From contig CM067568.1 of the NCBI GenBank assembly GCA_034336665.1, forward strand, positions 16,339,983 to 16,403,982: DNA of 64,000 bases. Direction: 5' to 3'. A program made the translations under genes and the position numbers. This document shows positions 61,701 to 64,000 of this stretch, in pieces (the first letter of the stretch is position 1; each line of letters starts with the position of its first letter). The notes beneath the pieces were generated by a model that was not told the origin of the DNA, made no database searches, and saw nothing but the letters and a program-made list of their open reading frames with translations. Source of the stretch: Luscinia megarhynchos. Lineage: Eukaryota; Chordata; Aves; Passeriformes; Turdidae.

Positions 61701-64000
61701 ACTCAAGTAACATAGAAAAGGCCAAGCTTCCACACACTGGAAGAAAACCCCTTCCAATGATATTGGATTTCTCATTCCATGAAGCGCCTTACAGATAATT
61801 TTATTTCACGAGACCTACCTTCAGGCCAGAAAATTATAGCTAGGTTTTGTTTAGATGAGATTTTGATCTTTCAGGTGCAAATTTATACTAAAATCTTGTC
61901 TCTGGCAAGGAGATGTTCCCTTTCTGGAACTGGGAACTTTATAGATTTGGTGGAGAACTAAGAGCATACTTACACTCAAGATGAGTTCCGAATTGTCTGC
62001 TGTGTGAATAATACACTTGGTCTGCACACATTTTCCACAGCATTCACCTTTCACTGGTTTAAGTTCATATCCCTAAAAATAAATTAAAAACAACAGCACT
62101 ATGATAGATGAATTTTTGAGAAATAAATGAAAACATATGAATCCATTAATTGCTTACACTTTGAAGTGCACTCTAGGTTTGTGTCTTCCAACCCAACAGA
62201 AGACAAGTAATAGAAGTAGGTTATAAAGTGAATAAATTAAAGCACTAGAATAAATATGCACAATAATTAAATATCACTCCACAAGGTGGTCTACAGAAAT
62301 TTCCCAGCTAATTCTGCCAGTTTGAACTGAATGCTGAGAGTTTAACAGTCAGTCTCAGGCAGTAGATTGTTCAAAGAACAATTCGTATCCATGCTGGAGT
62401 TGGTCTCTGGGTTTCAACTCCCTGTCCTTTGCTTAATATAAGATTATATTTTAATAATTAAAATTATATTAACTATAATTAAATATGAATTAGAATCAAC
62501 TTATAAAATATATGGGTATTTTGGGGTCTTTTGTTTCTTTAAGCTTGCCACTTACTGGTTGACAGTATGTGTTGCAGGGGACATGTTGACAGGAGATGAT
62601 ATTCAGTTGAGTGCTGACGTTAACATCATTTGTGCACACACAATTCTGACACTTGTCAACAAAGACTGAGGAGTTGGGCTACACATTTTAAGGAAAAAAA
62701 AATCACATAGTAATGAGATATTACATGTTTAACAGACATTTATTAATTTTTAAAAGGTCTATAAATGAAGCAGTGGAAAAGGAAAAAAACATAAAGACAA
62801 CCGGATAGCTATTTAGCTAGCCATTTATGAAGGCAACATTTTAAATACTGAATATAATTTAATTATATTAGTTGTGTCTTGATTAAAGTCCTGTACAGCA
62901 ATGACAAACTCTAATATTAAAAGAACAGGTACAATTACTGGACCCAAGATAATTTAGTAGAAATCTAGAATTGGTTAGAATAATACTTATTTATATATCT
63001 TTTAATTTTTGAAAACAGAGTTTAAAACTGTAGTAATGTGCAGACAGTAAATGTGAACTGACTTTTTTAAATGCCAGCACACTTAACCCAAATTCCTCTA
63101 TGATACTGACATGCATGCAGCTCTTCAATTTCTTTCCTACACAGGAAACTTTCCAGAAAATATTTAGGCTTTCTGAAATTAATAAATGAATAAATTTCCT
63201 GATAGAAATTTGAAATTTTCCAAAATATTTTTTATACTGGATAAACCTTTTCCTAGCACTTCTGATTAAGTATACTATCTGGTTTTTTAAGCATTTTTAG
63301 AAGATGGTTGAAACAGGGAACTTACCAAGAACTCAGCACTCTCGTGTACGCAAACCCCCTTGGGAACTGTTAATAAGCAAGGAGTTAGATGTTTAGAGAA
63401 GAAAAGAGAATAAAAAATATCTTCACCCCACTCTAATCAAACTCACTTCTTCCACAATTCATATGTTTATTCCCCAATTCTGGTAACAGATAGGACATGT
63501 ACTAAGTATAAAAACGAATACTGCATGTGCAAGATGGGAAAAAGATTTGTCCCAAAATATGGGGTCCAGTTCATAGCCAAGAATGTCCACTTAACAGATA
63601 TGAGCACTTCCTTTTTTCAGTTACCAAGAACTGTAAATCTGTCTCCTACTGGGGATTCTAGGGACTTTTTACTGGATTAAGCTGAGACCATCATCCCAGT
63701 TAATTCTGTAGCTGTTCTTGCATGTATTTATAAGCAGGAAACTGACCTTGAGGCCCCTGGGCTATATCTGATTTCCTAGTTTCATAACTATAGCACTAAT
63801 AACCAATTTTAATAGTAGTGAATTTGTTCAATCTGACTGTGTTTAACACCTCTTTCAACAGGTTATTGCATACAGTCTTATTAAGTGCAATGCTAAATTA
63901 TGTATTAAATAAAACCATGAGGCTCATCATATTTCCAAGGGACTTACCACATTGGTATACAGGACAGCACTGACCACTGGGAATATAAGAATGAACTTCG
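58709..64000 (-). CDS. MUC2: MUC2-like gel-forming mucin, C-terminal exons (5' part outside window)
   Basis: Eight coding exons on the minus strand with matching phases: 63948-64000 (partial, enters from the right edge), 63326-63366, 62556-62678, 61974-62072, 61191-61319, 60482-60521, 60073-60202 and 58709-58964, stop at 58709-58711; 289 residues in all. They encode vWC-type cysteine modules (SGQCCPVYQC, then VPKGVCV, then GECCGKC) and a C-terminal cystine knot (NGCCKTC ... DHSCSCC ... VESCSCQDTAC). In gel-forming mucins this end forms disulfide dimers in the ER before N-terminal multimerisation. The ending ESCSCQDTAC followed by a basic tail resembles MUC2, whereas MUC5AC and MUC5B knots end with ECGC-type sequence; this is the main reason for choosing MUC2, together with the known order of the cluster. 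The Pro/Thr/Ser domain and all D domains lie outside the window, so a MUC2 paralog cannot be excluded. Confidence 0.85.
60073..60521 (-). CDS. MUC2: MUC2-like CTCK domain, first two exons
   Basis: Exons 60482-60521 (40 nt, phase 0 to 1) and 60073-60202 (130 nt, phase 1 to 2) encode the start of the cystine knot: a GCCKTC cysteine cluster, then a CSVRHRTDFIVYNGCRSV stretch and an ECEGTCGTFSL stretch. Acceptors follow pyrimidine-rich tracts and both donors are GTAAGT. The final exon, 58709-58964, completes the knot and ends in a basic tail. The knot is the intermolecular dimerisation module in MUC2, MUC5AC, MUC5B and von Willebrand factor. Confidence 0.85.

Overview
The window is vertebrate nuclear DNA, almost certainly from a bird: long GT-AG introns, AT-rich non-coding sequence, several CR1 LINE remnants (one with a clear CR1 3' end) and an avian-type endogenous retroviral LTR. 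A passerine or related neoavian is my guess, but the species cannot be fixed from the sequence. Nothing bacterial is present; most long open frames are chance frames in introns, repeats or intergenic DNA.

The window holds part of the gel-forming (secreted, cysteine-rich) mucin cluster. Both genes lie on the minus strand, head to tail. From high to low coordinates: (1) 64000-58709, the last eight coding exons (289 residues) of a mucin whose C-terminal knot resembles MUC2; (2) about 9 kb of intergenic DNA with no recognisable gene; (3) a TATA-box promoter near 49760 and a complete 47-coding-exon gene from the ATG at 49689 to the stop at 7430. Spliced by hand, its reading frame is continuous through every junction (6,327 nt, 2,108 codons plus stop). 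The protein has the order signal peptide - D1 - D2 - D'D3 - short linker - D4 - vWC-type modules - cystine knot (CTCK). It has no large Pro/Thr/Ser-rich exon and no CysD modules. That architecture and length, and its position beside a MUC2-like gene, identify it as the ovomucin alpha subunit (filed as MUC5B in chicken), the egg-white gel mucin; (4) a polyadenylation signal at 7253 and then about 7 kb of downstream intergenic DNA with a CR1 copy and simple repeats. The next mucin of the cluster, if present, starts beyond the left edge.

The two proteins would work alike: D1-D2-D3 form N-terminal multimers and CTCK forms C-terminal dimers in the secretory pathway, giving linked networks, mucus gel for MUC2 and thick egg-white gel for ovomucin.

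The most unusual structures are a roughly 60-copy 23-bp minisatellite (16114-17506) whose units carry a 5'-splice-site-like hexamer and which runs directly into the real splice donor of the D4 C8 exon; replacement of the D4 GDPH self-cleavage motif by GNEH; a central mucin domain reduced to two short S/T/P patches; a 5-codon uORF overlapping the ovomucin start codon; and GC-rich exons standing out in an AT-rich gene.
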